Source: a bacterium (GTDB lineage Bacteria > Zhuqueibacterota > Zhuqueibacteria > Residuimicrobiales > Residuimicrobiaceae). Taken from it: a stretch of 64,000 bases of DNA. The notes under the pieces were generated by a model, which was not told where the DNA came from, did no database searches, and saw nothing but the letters and a program-made list of their open reading frames with translations. Where the stretch lies: positions 30,359-94,358 of the forward strand of contig JAKPUX010000074.1 in assembly GCA_029554865.1 (NCBI GenBank). Direction: 5' to 3'. Positions within the stretch are counted from its first letter, which is position 1; each line of letters starts with the position of its first letter. The translations under genes and the position numbers were made by a program. Shown here in pieces: positions 18,552 to 28,442 of the stretch.

Positions 18552-19796
18552 CTATTCTGGCAGCCGTTCGGCCACCCGTCTCATCTCCTGCAGGCGCGGC
18601 TCTTCGGGATGGGCCGACTGCATCAGTTCGATGACCTCCAGCAGCGGCCTCCGTTCGGCGCGCCGGTAAAAATATTCGGCCCATCCCGAGAGGATCTCTT
18701 GCTGCTGCTCCATCTCCGCCGGTCCCAGCAGCGCCAGCTCGGTCATCTCCATGACCAGACGGCGACTCTCCGGCCAGTTCAGCTGTTGCCCATGCCGGCG
18801 CAGGGCCTGAAAATAGGCCGCACGGCTGTTCTGGGCCAGTTCCTTCATCTCCGGGTAACGGTAGGCACCGTCGGCGAAAACCGCAAAGGCGTCATCGAAA
18901 GAACCGGCTTCGTAAAGGGTCTTGCCCCACTGAAAATAGAGGCTCTGTTCGAAGGGTATATTGGATCGGGAATCGCGGTTGAACTCCTGCGCCAGCAGCA
19001 CAAACTCATAGGCGGCGGCGAAATCGTTCCGCTCCCGAGCGAAATAGGCGCGGTTGTAGGCCAGCAGGCCGAGCAGCTCTGTATTGTTGATCCGCCGGCC
19101 CCGGGAATTTTCATAGGCGTAGATGCGATCCAGCCCGATCTGCGCGGCACGATGCTCCGGATAGTAGTTCAACAGGTAGGCGGAGTAGGCCTGGAGATTG
19201 CGCATGATATTGAATCCCATCGGCGAAGTGTTCTCGACCGTGACCGTACGGGTAAAGTCGGGAAAGATCGTATAGACATGGGTGGGAGTCTCAAAGGCCT
19301 CGGTGGCGTAACCCAGATCAGCGCAGACGAGATTGTAAAGAATGGTCCCGGCCACACAGTTGAACTTTTGCCGGTGGACGACATCGAGCAGGGTTGTCGC
19401 CTCTTCCTTGTATTCCCGGAGATAAAAAGAATGGAGATAGCTGAAGATCGTCGAGGCTGATTCAAGCCGCTTGAAGGGATCCAGATAAAGTGCGCGCAGG
19501 CGCGAGAGCACCTCCTCATACCAGGAGAGACAGCTGGCCAAGCTGTCCTCGGTCGCGGCGCCACTGAGGATGAAAGCCGCCTGGATAAGGGTGAATTCAT
19601 CCAGCCTCTCGTCAGCGATATCTTCCTGCAAACGGTGCAAAAGAATGGGCTCAGGGAGCTGACTGGATGCGGGCTGCGCTTCCCCCCTGTTCCAGGGCAG
19701 CAGCAGGAGCAGGATCAGAAGAGAGAGCAGGGGCTCGCTGCAGCGCCCTCGACGCTCCCCGCCCCGGCATTTCCCGCCATTTTCCCCGTCTCTCAC
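18552..19796 (-). CDS. Transglutaminase-like / TPR-like secreted protein
   Basis: FNCVAGTILYNLVCADLGYATEAFETPTHVYTIF (Cys/His core), signal-like LLSLLILLLLLP; GTG at 19796 with an upstream AGGAGAG. Confidence 0.5.
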   Translation of the reverse strand: MRDGENGGKCRGGERRGRCSEPLLSLLILLLLLPWNRGEAQPASSQLPEPILLHRLQEDIADERLDEFTLIQAAFILSGAATEDSLASCLSWYEEVLSRLRALYLDPFKRLESASTIFSYLHSFYLREYKEEATTLLDVVHRQKFNCVAGTILYNLVCADLGYATEAFETPTHVYTIFPDFTRTVTVENTSPMGFNIMRNLQAYSAYLLNYYPEHRAAQIGLDRIYAYENSRGRRINNTELLGLLAYNRAYFARERNDFAAAYEFVLLAQEFNRDSRSNIPFEQSLYFQWGKTLYEAGSFDDAFAVFADGAYRYPEMKELAQNSRAAYFQALRRHGQQLNWPESRRLVMEMTELALLGPAEMEQQQEILSGWAEYFYRRAERRPLLEVIELMQSAHPEEPRLQEMRRVAERLPE

Positions 19797-19807
19797 AGCA
19801 TTCTCTC

Positions 19808-20452
19808 CTATTGAATCGGAAAGAGGACAAATATCAGAGGATCCCAAAGCATGTGTGACAACAGGACCGGGAAGAGATGGCCCCGCCATGCATAAAGAGC
19901 CCCCCAGAAGAGGCCGCAGGTCAATGCGGCCAAAAGCAATACATAGTTGCCGGTGGCAAAATGGACGGCCGTATAGAGAAAGGTGGCGATCAGAAAACCG
20001 CGCCAGCGGCCCAGGGTGCCTGCGAAGTGCTTCTGTACCAGACCCCGCCAGAAGAACTCCTCACCGAAGCCGACCGGGAAAAAAAGCAGCAGAGCAACCC
20101 AGTGGGGTGCCAACTCACCACGGTTGCCGTAAATCGCCGCCAGATTCTGCGGCCGGTCGGCAAAGAGGCCGGGCACGACCCTTTCCATGAGAATCAGCCC
20201 CTGGTTTCCGGCCCAGAAAATGGCGTAAAGCAGCAGGGCTGAAGTCACTCCTAGCCAGAGGTTGCTCCAGCTCCATTCCCCACGGTCGGCAAAGGGCTTG
20301 CCAATCCAAAGGACAACCAGCGAGAGCAGAGAGGTGCTGAAGGCCATCATCGCCCAAAAGTTGAAAGGCCTGAGCACGAACATGATGTACCAGAGAACAA
20401 AGGCCAGAGCGATGGCAGTGTAGAGGATCCTTTTATGCATGGCGTCTCTCAT
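19808..20452 (-). CDS. CPBP-family intramembrane metalloprotease
   Basis: GFGEEFFWRGLVQ (EExxxR) and LLSHMLWD motifs, multiple TM. Confidence 0.85.
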   Translation of the reverse strand: MRDAMHKRILYTAIALAFVLWYIMFVLRPFNFWAMMAFSTSLLSLVVLWIGKPFADRGEWSWSNLWLGVTSALLLYAIFWAGNQGLILMERVVPGLFADRPQNLAAIYGNRGELAPHWVALLLFFPVGFGEEFFWRGLVQKHFAGTLGRWRGFLIATFLYTAVHFATGNYVLLLAALTCGLFWGALYAWRGHLFPVLLSHMLWDPLIFVLFPIQ

Positions 20453-21366
20453 GGCAGAAAGAAGATCCGGCCGGCAAGGGCGGCGATGAAGAGCAGGCCG
20501 AAAAGCAGATGGAGCTTGGCGGTGGCGGCGTCGATGCCCGCAAACTGCTCAATCGCCATTTCCTGCTTGCGGCGTACGGTGCGAATATTCTGCAGCGCCA
20601 CCGGCAGGGAGAGGAAAACCAGCAGGCTCAACCAGGTCAGCCCGGTGCCGATAACCAGCAGGGGAATCAAGGCGTAGGCGCCCAGGACCAGCACGTAATA
20701 CATCGTCTGCGCCCTGCGCTCGCCGATGAGTATGGGCACCGTCCTGATGTGGACGGCGCTGTCGAAGGGGATATCGCGCAGATTGTTGCTGTGCAGAATG
20801 GCATCCACCAGCAGCGCGGCCGGAATGCACCAGAGCAGAGGCTTCCAGGAAAAGAGTCCGGCCTGGACCGCGTAGGAGCCCAGCGGAATCAGCAGCCCAA
20901 AGGCGAGAAACACCCCGACATCCCCGAGGGCATGATACTTGAAATTGAACGGGGCCATGGTGTAAAAGAAACCCAGGATGAAACCGGCTGCGACCAGGGC
21001 GATGAGCAGGCCAGGGTTTCCCGAGCTGAGGATCAAATAGAGTCCGATCGCCCCGGCGGCGGCATAAAGGATCAGGGCCCAGCGCAGCATTTCAGGCGGG
21101 GTCATAACCTTGGCCACCAGCATGCCGCTCGAGCCGTAAGTCCCCTCGCGGTCTACCCTGGTCTTGAAATCAAAATAGTCCGAGAGGGTGTTGGACCCGG
21201 AGTGGGCGAGATTGCAGCCGAGCAGGGTAAGGACGAACTTGACCCAGTCTACCTGCAACCCGGCCACATCGATGATGGCGATCAGCAGCCCGAAAACGGG
21301 CGGCAGCACACTCACCGTGTAAGACCAGGGCCGGGTGGCCAGAAAATAGGCTTTCAGCGTCGCCAT
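20449..21366 (-). CDS. menA: 1,4-dihydroxy-2-naphthoate polyprenyltransferase (MenA/UbiA family)
   Basis: NTLSDYFDFKTRVDREGT, SNNLRDIPFD motifs; adjacent to ubiE/menG. Confidence 0.85.
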   Translation of the reverse strand: MATLKAYFLATRPWSYTVSVLPPVFGLLIAIIDVAGLQVDWVKFVLTLLGCNLAHSGSNTLSDYFDFKTRVDREGTYGSSGMLVAKVMTPPEMLRWALILYAAAGAIGLYLILSSGNPGLLIALVAAGFILGFFYTMAPFNFKYHALGDVGVFLAFGLLIPLGSYAVQAGLFSWKPLLWCIPAALLVDAILHSNNLRDIPFDSAVHIRTVPILIGERRAQTMYYVLVLGAYALIPLLVIGTGLTWLSLLVFLSLPVALQNIRTVRRKQEMAIEQFAGIDAATAKLHLLFGLLFIAALAGRIFFLP

Positions 21367-21399
21367 GTTTGGATTCCTCGTTCTTAAGTCACTGGCCGG

Positions 21400-22113
21400 T
21401 CACTGCGGCTTGCCGCCGCTCACCAGATGGACCATCCCGAAAAAAAAACTCCTGATGCGGATATCCCTGAAACCGGCGCCTTCGAGCAGAGTGCAAAAGT
21501 CGGGCACGGTCCGGAATGTGAATATCGAGTTGAATAGATAGCGATAAGGACCAACACGTCCGGTCAACACAAAACCCAGAAATGGAAAAATCAGGGCATT
21601 ATAACTCTTCAGCACCGCCTTGATGAGCAAATTGCCGGGGATGAAAAACTCGAGCACATTCAGCCGCCCGCCCGGCCGCAGCAGACGCAGGGACTCCTGC
21701 AGATCATCGGCAAGGGCGACAAAATTGCGCACACCGAAGGCACAGGTGATCGCCGAAAAAACGCCGTCCGGAAAGGGCAGAAGGGAGACCGCTTGCACCA
21801 CGGCAATGCGGCCATTCCAGGTCTCGAATTTCTCCCTGCCGTAATGCAGCATCGCCGCTGAGGGGTCCGATCCGACCACCTGCACCCCCGGGTGCGCACG
21901 GGCGACGGCGGCAGCCATATCCCCGGTGCCGCAAGCAAGATCCAGCACCGCCCCCGGACAGGCCGTGCCGTTGAGGTCGCGGCTCACCTGCTCCGCGGCT
22001 TTGCGCCGCCAGAAAAGATCAAGCCCCAGGGTGGCGACATGGTTAAAGAGATCATAGCCCCTGGTGAAGGTGCCCTCAAATTTGAACCGGGTATAATGAC
22101 GCCTCCTGGCCAT
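21400..22113 (-). CDS. ubiE: Demethylmenaquinone methyltransferase
   Basis: VLDLACGTGDMAAAVA and CAFGVRNF motifs; ATG at 22113 (MARRRHYTRFKFEG). Confidence 0.88.
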   Translation of the reverse strand: MARRRHYTRFKFEGTFTRGYDLFNHVATLGLDLFWRRKAAEQVSRDLNGTACPGAVLDLACGTGDMAAAVARAHPGVQVVGSDPSAAMLHYGREKFETWNGRIAVVQAVSLLPFPDGVFSAITCAFGVRNFVALADDLQESLRLLRPGGRLNVLEFFIPGNLLIKAVLKSYNALIFPFLGFVLTGRVGPYRYLFNSIFTFRTVPDFCTLLEGAGFRDIRIRSFFFGMVHLVSGGKPQ

Positions 22114-22127
22114 GGGCCTGGGACTCC

Positions 22128-23150
22128 CTATCGCTGTAGAGTATCTTCCTGATATTTTTTCCAGACCGCATCGGCGTATTCGATCACCCCGTTGACGTAG
22201 GAGTCGATCGGATTGTAGGCATGAATGGCCCGTCGCCGCCCCCTCCCGGAGGCTCCATAACCGTTCGCATGCAGATAATTGGCCACGGAATGGATGGCAT
22301 CCGGCCAGGTGCAGAGATCGATGCGGCCATCGCTGTCGCCATCCCTCGCAAACTGCATCGAGCTGGGCATGAACTGAACGTAGCCAATCGCTCCGCCCCA
22401 GGAGCCGCGCAGTTCGGCCGCCTCCACCCCCTTCTCCTTGCTCATGCGGAGGAGGGCCGCCAGGTTGAGCGCGGCGCTCCGCCGCAGACGGTCGAGCCGC
22501 TTTTTCTCCGCCTCCCCGAGCTTCAACGCCGTCGTGTCCGCCTCCCCCTTGATGATGAGCTCGCGTACAGCCAGATCGCGGGCCTGATCGAGGTAAAGAA
22601 TCTGCCCGAGAAAAACGTTGACAATAAAATGGCTGCCGACAAACTCGCCCAGGCCCGATTCCCACATCAGGATGGAGACGATATCCCGCACCTCCACCCG
22701 GTAGCGTGCCTGCGCACTGTCCAGCTCGGCGCGATGTCGGGCGATGAATCGAGCCCCCTCCGCTATCCGGCGCGGCTTGAGGAAGACCTTGCGGTAGTCC
22801 GTATGCTCGTGGTTCTGGATGGTCACGCTCTGGGGCGTGGCGTATTTGATGATGTTCTCGGGATAGACCTCGGGGGAGAGCCTGCCCAACAGCTCCCTGA
22901 ATTCGCCCTCAGAAACCGGCTTGCCCTGCCCGGAGGTGGCGGCGAGGGATTCCAGCAGGGTGGCGACAAAAGTATTCGCGGGCCGCCCCTCCTTGAACAC
23001 GGCGCGCTCCGAGAGCTCCCACAAGGCCGCAGCCGATTGCGTCGTCGCCGAGAGTTCATGATCACCGCAGCCGACCACACCCAGCACCACAGCACAAACC
23101 GTGACGAGAACGCCCACCCCCATCTTCACTCCACCCATACTGCCTCCCAA
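22128..23150 (-). CDS. Lytic murein transglycosylase (MltB/SLT_2-like), lipoprotein-like
   Basis: LMWESGLGEFVGSHFIV...GSWGGAIGYVQFMPSSM; N-terminal lipobox-like GVVGCG. Confidence 0.85.
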   Translation of the reverse strand: MGGSMGGVKMGVGVLVTVCAVVLGVVGCGDHELSATTQSAAALWELSERAVFKEGRPANTFVATLLESLAATSGQGKPVSEGEFRELLGRLSPEVYPENIIKYATPQSVTIQNHEHTDYRKVFLKPRRIAEGARFIARHRAELDSAQARYRVEVRDIVSILMWESGLGEFVGSHFIVNVFLGQILYLDQARDLAVRELIIKGEADTTALKLGEAEKKRLDRLRRSAALNLAALLRMSKEKGVEAAELRGSWGGAIGYVQFMPSSMQFARDGDSDGRIDLCTWPDAIHSVANYLHANGYGASGRGRRRAIHAYNPIDSYVNGVIEYADAVWKKYQEDTLQR

Positions 23151-23159
23151 TCGATGCGA

Positions 23160-24062
23160 TTACTCGTGCAGCGGATTCTTTCCGCGCGCTGCTCCCGGCA
23201 GAGACCAATCCACCCGCTCCCTGATGCGCATGAAACTCATGCCCTGATAGAGCGGCCTTTTGCTGATCTTTGCGATATACTCTGCAAAGGGCTCATCCAC
23301 AACCTTCCCCGCACTCATGCTGGCATGACGAAACCAGGTGCGTCCCTCTCGCTTGATGACCATGAGCATATGCGCCGAAAAAATATCCGGCTTGTCCTGG
23401 ATCAGGGCGACGACATCCCCGCTGTTGAGCGCCTGCTCATGCAGCGCGAGCTTTTGCAGCGGGATATAGGCCGCGCACACTGTCCGGTCAGGGAGCACGG
23501 CGGGCAAGTCATCAATACCCTTGCCCTGAAAAAAAAGACCGTGGCGGATGGTGCGCGTCGATTCCACGACGTCCGCCCCGCCAACCTGCCGGGTAACCTC
23601 CTCAAGACACCAGCTGTTAGCCGGCAACCAGTCCACCATAGTATAGTGGTTGCGTGTGGCCATACTGATATAACCGTCGCGATAGCGGATATGCTGGAGA
23701 ACGTTGAACATCTCTTCATAATTGCGTGAGAGCGTCAAGGCCATGACGATCTCACAATAGGTCATGCAGTTAATCTTTTGCAAATTGAGGAGAGGCTGGG
23801 TCTCATAGCGGCCGTTTTCACCCTCCCCTTCACAGACCAGCAGATAGGGCGCACCCATAAAGCGCCCGGAGTAATAGACCATCTTTTCCGCATTGGTCAG
23901 TCCGCGCGCCGTGGTCTGGCGGATATCCTGGTCGATCACCGGCAGCGGGGCCAGATGATAGAGCGGGGAATCGCTCGCCTGCAGGCAGGTGAGCAGGACA
24001 GCCAATCCCAATACAGCAGTGAACACCGGCAAACGGTCAGACATGGCAACCCTCTTCGACAA
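23160..24062 (-). CDS. DUF1460 (NlpC/P60-like) protein
   Basis: LLNLQKINCMTYCEIVMALTLS and HYTMVDWLPANSWCLEEVT resemble DUF1460. Confidence 0.7.
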   Translation of the reverse strand: MSKRVAMSDRLPVFTAVLGLAVLLTCLQASDSPLYHLAPLPVIDQDIRQTTARGLTNAEKMVYYSGRFMGAPYLLVCEGEGENGRYETQPLLNLQKINCMTYCEIVMALTLSRNYEEMFNVLQHIRYRDGYISMATRNHYTMVDWLPANSWCLEEVTRQVGGADVVESTRTIRHGLFFQGKGIDDLPAVLPDRTVCAAYIPLQKLALHEQALNSGDVVALIQDKPDIFSAHMLMVIKREGRTWFRHASMSAGKVVDEPFAEYIAKISKRPLYQGMSFMRIRERVDWSLPGAARGKNPLHE

Positions 24063-24325
24063 AGCGCAAAATCCATTTTATCATATTATAAAATTATCCC
24101 CTCTTTTGCAAGGAGATAATCGCCATAAAAAGGTGTCGGCCGATAAAAAAAGCCCCTCTTCGCCAACCGCCCCCAGTAACCTCGCATTTAATCGGCAGTT
24201 GTAAACAAGCATCCCCTCCCCTTCGCAAGGAAAGAGCTCTGCTCCGGGAACATCCCGCATCCGCACATCGTATCAATCTTGTTAATTCAGAGCATAGGCC
24301 TTTCCATCTGCAAGGAGTCATCGCC

Positions 24326-25564
24326 ATGAAACGCCCATGGTTGGTTTTACCCCTCGCCCTCCTGTTTATTCTGTCGGGCTGCTCCCGAGATGCCTCCCCG
24401 ACCGATCCCCGGGATAATCCGCCCGCCCGTCCACTCACCGCGCACGAGAGCGCCCTCGCCCGCGACAGCAACGAATTCGGCTGGCGGCTGGTGCAGAGAA
24501 TGGCCCTGGAAGAGGGGCAAAAAAACAGCTTCATCTCCCCCCTCAGCGTCACCCTGGCGCTCGCGATGGCCTATAACGGCGCCGGCGGTGAAACCGAGCA
24601 AGCCATGCGCACCACCCTCGGATTTCCCGACCTCTCCCGCGATGAATTGAATGCCGCCCTCTCCGGGCTCTCCAGCCTGCTGATGGGCCTCGATCCGTCC
24701 GTCCAGTTCAGGATCGCCAATGCCATTTGGTACCGTCAGGGATTGCAGGTCAAGCCCGATTTCACCGAGCGCAACCGGCTCGCCTACAATGCGACCATTG
24801 CCCCCCTGGACTTTAACTCCCCGCAGGCGCCCTCGATCATCAACGACTGGGCCAGCAACAAGACCAACGGCCGCATCCCCAGGGTTATCGACACCATCGA
24901 TCCCGATTTGATGATGCTCCTGCTCAATGCGATCTATTTCAAGGGAGATTGGACCACCGAATTCGATCCCTCAGAGACCAGGCCGGACCGCTTTTTTCTG
25001 GCCGACAGCAGCCAGGCCTCCTGCCAGATGATGCAGCTGACCGACAACCTGCCCTACTTCGAGAACGAGCTCTTCCAGGCTGTGGATCTGCCCTATGGAG
25101 ACGGACAGTTCGCCATGGCCCTCCTTCTGCCCAGGACCACTCTCGAGGACCTGACCAGCCGTCTTGACAATGCGGCCTGGGACGAGTGGCACTCCAGCTT
25201 CAGCCGGCAGCGGGGCACCCTCCAGCTTCCCAAATTCAAACTCTCCTGTGATGTGACTATGAATAACGCCCTCAAAGCCATGGGCATGGCGGTCGCCTTT
25301 GACGACCACCGCGCCGATTTTTCCGGAATCAGCACCATGATGCCGTTGTTTATCAGTTATGTGAAACACTCCTCCTTCGTCCAGGTGGACGAGGAGGGCA
25401 CCGAAGCCGCCGCCGTGACGGTGGTCGGCGTCGGTACAACCTCGATCGGCGGACCAGGCGGATTCTTCATGCGCATCGACCGCCCCTTCCTGGTGGTCAT
25501 TCATGATCACCACAGCCGGACCGCCCTCTTTGTCGGACGTATCTATCAACCGGAATGGAATTAG
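24326..25564 (+). CDS. Serpin-family protease inhibitor, predicted lipoprotein
   Basis: LLFILSGC lipobox; NSFISPLSVTLALAMAYNGAGGET; hinge EEGTEAAAVTVV; RPFLVVIHDHHSRTALFVGRI. Confidence 0.95.
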   Translation: MKRPWLVLPLALLFILSGCSRDASPTDPRDNPPARPLTAHESALARDSNEFGWRLVQRMALEEGQKNSFISPLSVTLALAMAYNGAGGETEQAMRTTLGFPDLSRDELNAALSGLSSLLMGLDPSVQFRIANAIWYRQGLQVKPDFTERNRLAYNATIAPLDFNSPQAPSIINDWASNKTNGRIPRVIDTIDPDLMMLLLNAIYFKGDWTTEFDPSETRPDRFFLADSSQASCQMMQLTDNLPYFENELFQAVDLPYGDGQFAMALLLPRTTLEDLTSRLDNAAWDEWHSSFSRQRGTLQLPKFKLSCDVTMNNALKAMGMAVAFDDHRADFSGISTMMPLFISYVKHSSFVQVDEEGTEAAAVTVVGVGTTSIGGPGGFFMRIDRPFLVVIHDHHSRTALFVGRIYQPEWN

Positions 25565-25659
25565 GGCATGATCCGCCCCGGACATGCTCCCCGCTTTTTA
25601 TCACCGTGCGGCGCAGACAAGGCCAGCCTGAGTTCCGCACCAATCCAGGGAGTACTACC

Positions 25660-28401
25660 ATGAAATACGCTCAAAAATCTTTTGCCCTCGTGGCCACCGC
25701 AGCGCTGCTCCTTCTGGGCGCAGCGTCCCGGCCGGCGGCCCAGGACGCGGGCGGCAGCCCCGTCTCAACGATGGAAAAGGGATCCATCAGCGGCCGGATC
25801 AGCGGCCTCGACTCCAGCCTCATCGGCATCGCCTCGGTCACCGCCTGGAGCAACGATCCCTCGATCATGGAGTGGGGCAAAGGCCGCGCCGTGGTCGACA
25901 GCCTCTTCTCTTTCCGCATTGACAGCCTCGCCCCCGGCGGCTATTATGTCGTCGCCGAGGCCCCGGGCTACCTGCCCCAGTATTACAATGGGGTCGCATA
26001 CTGGAGCGCAGCCACCCTTGTCACTGTCTATCCCGGACAGGTGACCGGCGGCCTCACCTTTGAATTAAAGCCGGGCACGCTCGTCCATGGCGGCACCATC
26101 AGCGGCCAGGTGACCGGCTCCGATGGCCTGCCGCTGCCTTTTGTCAATATTATTGCCTCAACCCTCTTTATGCTGGATCCCGAAAAGAGAGATTTTATCG
26201 ATATCGGCTATGCCTCCAGTGATGAAAACGGCCGCTATACTATGGTCAATCTGCCTCCGGACGACTATTACCTCCGGGCCGAGTACTGGAACACCTGGTT
26301 TGGCCAAACCCTTTGGTATCCTCAGGCTGACTCCCAGGCGGATGCCAGCACGGTGACAGTCAGTGAAAACAGCGAGACCAGCGGCATCGACTTTACTTTC
26401 CAGGTGCCATCCAAAGCCGGCCGCATCGCCGGCAGGGTGGTCGACGCCCTCGGCAATCCTCTCGCCGCTGCCGGAATCCAGGTCATGGCCGCACCGGACC
26501 AGAACATCCGCTGGAACTGGATCTGGCTCTACGCCGACACCGATGCCGACGGATACTATCAGATCGACCAGGTTCCCCATGGCAGCTATATCGCTTACTG
26601 CTGGGCTCAGAACGGCTGGGATTATATTCAGCTCTGGTGGCCGGACGCCACAACCATGGAGAACGCCAAAATCATCACCATCTCCGATGAGACGCCAGGC
26701 TGGCAGGCCGATTTCACCCTGCCCCTGACGCCAGGCACCGCTGCGCTCGGCGGTCGCGTGGTCAACACTGAAGGCCGCCCCCTGGCCAACGCCTATATTC
26801 AGATCACCACGGCGGGAAATGAATACGATTCGGCCGCCGGACGCAGTTTTTACGCCTGGGCTTCGACCGACAGCAGCGGCCTCTTCAAGGTCGACCGCCT
26901 CTCCCCCGGAAGCTATATCGCCTGCGCGACCTGCTGGGAGGGTGATAGCTTCGGCCAGGGTTGGTACAAGGATGCCGGCTCCCTCGCGTCGGCGACGCCG
27001 ATCGTCTTGACAGAGGGCGAAAACCGGACTGACATCGACTTTGCCCTGCATGTCCACCCCATCTACGGCGCCATCGTTGGCACTGTGACGGACGCTGCCA
27101 CCGGTCAACCGCTCCCGCGCGCCTATGTGCAAGTCGACTACCGCCAGGATTCGGCTGATTATGCCATCCGCCGTTTCGCCTGGTGGCCCTACTACCAGAT
27201 CACCGATGACCAGGGAGCTTTCGTCTTCGAATCCCTGCCCGAGGGGAGCTACAAGCTCTCGGTCTACACCAACGGCGCCTTCGCCTGGTATCCAGATGCC
27301 CTCGTGGAAGAGATGGCCGCCCCGGTGGATGTGGTCGGCGGCAGAAAGAGCGAAGCCAACTTTGCCCTGACCCTGCGCCAGAGCGGCACCGCCACGATAT
27401 CGGGCCAGGTGCGTGCGGAGCATGGCTTCGTCGCCACAGAGGGCGATGCCCGCCCAGGAAATGTCCGGCTTGAGGCCGTCCTCGATGAATATATTCCCGA
27501 GATCGCTGTCGTTATGGCCAAGCCCGCGGTGACCATCATGCTATGGCCCGATTCCGAGCAGTTCTATACCGCCGTCACCGACCCCGATGGCAGCTATACT
27601 CTCAAGGGTCTGCCGGATGGTGAGTATTATCTCTCCAGTTTCGCTCCTGGCCACATGCTGCAATACTACAAGGAGACCTTCGATCCGGCAGAAGCGGTGC
27701 TGGTGAAGGTTGAAGCGGGCCAGGTGATCACCGGCATCGATTTCACCCTGCGGGCCAATCCCTGGTATTTTATGAAAGAGGGAGACGCCGCCGGCCGCAA
27801 TGCCTTGAACGCCATCATTTCCGGCACGGTCAATGACGAGAACGGCCAGGGCATCGCCGGCGCCGCCGTCTACCTCCTGGACGGCAGCGGCCAGCCGGTC
27901 ACCTGGGCTACCGCCGACGAAAATGGCCGCTTTGAGATTATGGGCATCGCCAACGGACCCTATTATCTCCAGGCCGGCAAGCTCGGCTATGCCACGACCT
28001 TCAACGGCAATGCCTCCAGCCGCGAGGCCACCACCCCCCTGATCGCAGCCAACGGCTTGACCGAGGTGAACATCACCCTGCCGCCGGCACGGAGCACCGG
28101 CGTCGATGTCAGGGTCCTTCCCGACAAGGTCGCGCTTCTCGGCAACTACCCCAATCCCTTCAATCCGGAGACGAGCATCCATTTTTCACTCCCCTCGCCC
28201 ATGCAGGTCACCCTGGCCATCTATGACAGGCTCGGACGCCGGGTGCGCCAGCTGCATACAGGCGCCCTGCCGGAAGGCGAGCACCGGCTGCATTGGGACG
28301 GCCGCAGCGAGCAGGGGGAGACCATGACCAGCGGGATCTACTTTTACCGGCTCTCAACTCCAGCCGGCATCCGCACCGGCAAGATGGTGCTGATGAAATA
28401 A
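25660..28401 (+). CDS. Secreted protein with about seven carboxypeptidase-regulatory-like repeats and FlgD/T9SS-type C-terminal sorting tail
   Basis: Repeats beginning SISGRISG, TISGQVTG, RIAGRVVD, LGGRVVN, IVGTVTD, TISGQVRA, IISGTVND; tail LGNYPNPFNPETSIHFSLPSP...GIYFYRLSTPAGIRTGKMVLMK. Confidence 0.88.
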   Translation: MKYAQKSFALVATAALLLLGAASRPAAQDAGGSPVSTMEKGSISGRISGLDSSLIGIASVTAWSNDPSIMEWGKGRAVVDSLFSFRIDSLAPGGYYVVAEAPGYLPQYYNGVAYWSAATLVTVYPGQVTGGLTFELKPGTLVHGGTISGQVTGSDGLPLPFVNIIASTLFMLDPEKRDFIDIGYASSDENGRYTMVNLPPDDYYLRAEYWNTWFGQTLWYPQADSQADASTVTVSENSETSGIDFTFQVPSKAGRIAGRVVDALGNPLAAAGIQVMAAPDQNIRWNWIWLYADTDADGYYQIDQVPHGSYIAYCWAQNGWDYIQLWWPDATTMENAKIITISDETPGWQADFTLPLTPGTAALGGRVVNTEGRPLANAYIQITTAGNEYDSAAGRSFYAWASTDSSGLFKVDRLSPGSYIACATCWEGDSFGQGWYKDAGSLASATPIVLTEGENRTDIDFALHVHPIYGAIVGTVTDAATGQPLPRAYVQVDYRQDSADYAIRRFAWWPYYQITDDQGAFVFESLPEGSYKLSVYTNGAFAWYPDALVEEMAAPVDVVGGRKSEANFALTLRQSGTATISGQVRAEHGFVATEGDARPGNVRLEAVLDEYIPEIAVVMAKPAVTIMLWPDSEQFYTAVTDPDGSYTLKGLPDGEYYLSSFAPGHMLQYYKETFDPAEAVLVKVEAGQVITGIDFTLRANPWYFMKEGDAAGRNALNAIISGTVNDENGQGIAGAAVYLLDGSGQPVTWATADENGRFEIMGIANGPYYLQAGKLGYATTFNGNASSREATTPLIAANGLTEVNITLPPARSTGVDVRVLPDKVALLGNYPNPFNPETSIHFSLPSPMQVTLAIYDRLGRRVRQLHTGALPEGEHRLHWDGRSEQGETMTSGIYFYRLSTPAGIRTGKMVLMK

Positions 28402-28414
28402 GGATGAATCCAGT

Positions 28415-28442
28415 ACGCCCCCGCCGGCGCCGGCGGGGGCGT
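28415..28442. repeat. Perfect 28-nt palindrome, likely mRNA 3' hairpin
   Basis: ACGCCCCCGCCGGC|GCCGGCGGGGGCGT immediately after the surface-protein stop. Confidence 0.85.

Noticed and set aside
22114-22665. N-terminal extension of the ubiE ORF (listed start 22665)
   Set aside because: The extension overlaps the MltB-like gene and lacks homology; ATG at 22113 begins the conserved methyltransferase
26158-27423. 421-aa minus-strand ORF opposite the repeat-rich surface protein
   Set aside because: Shadow ORF created by repeat and GC bias; no domain signature
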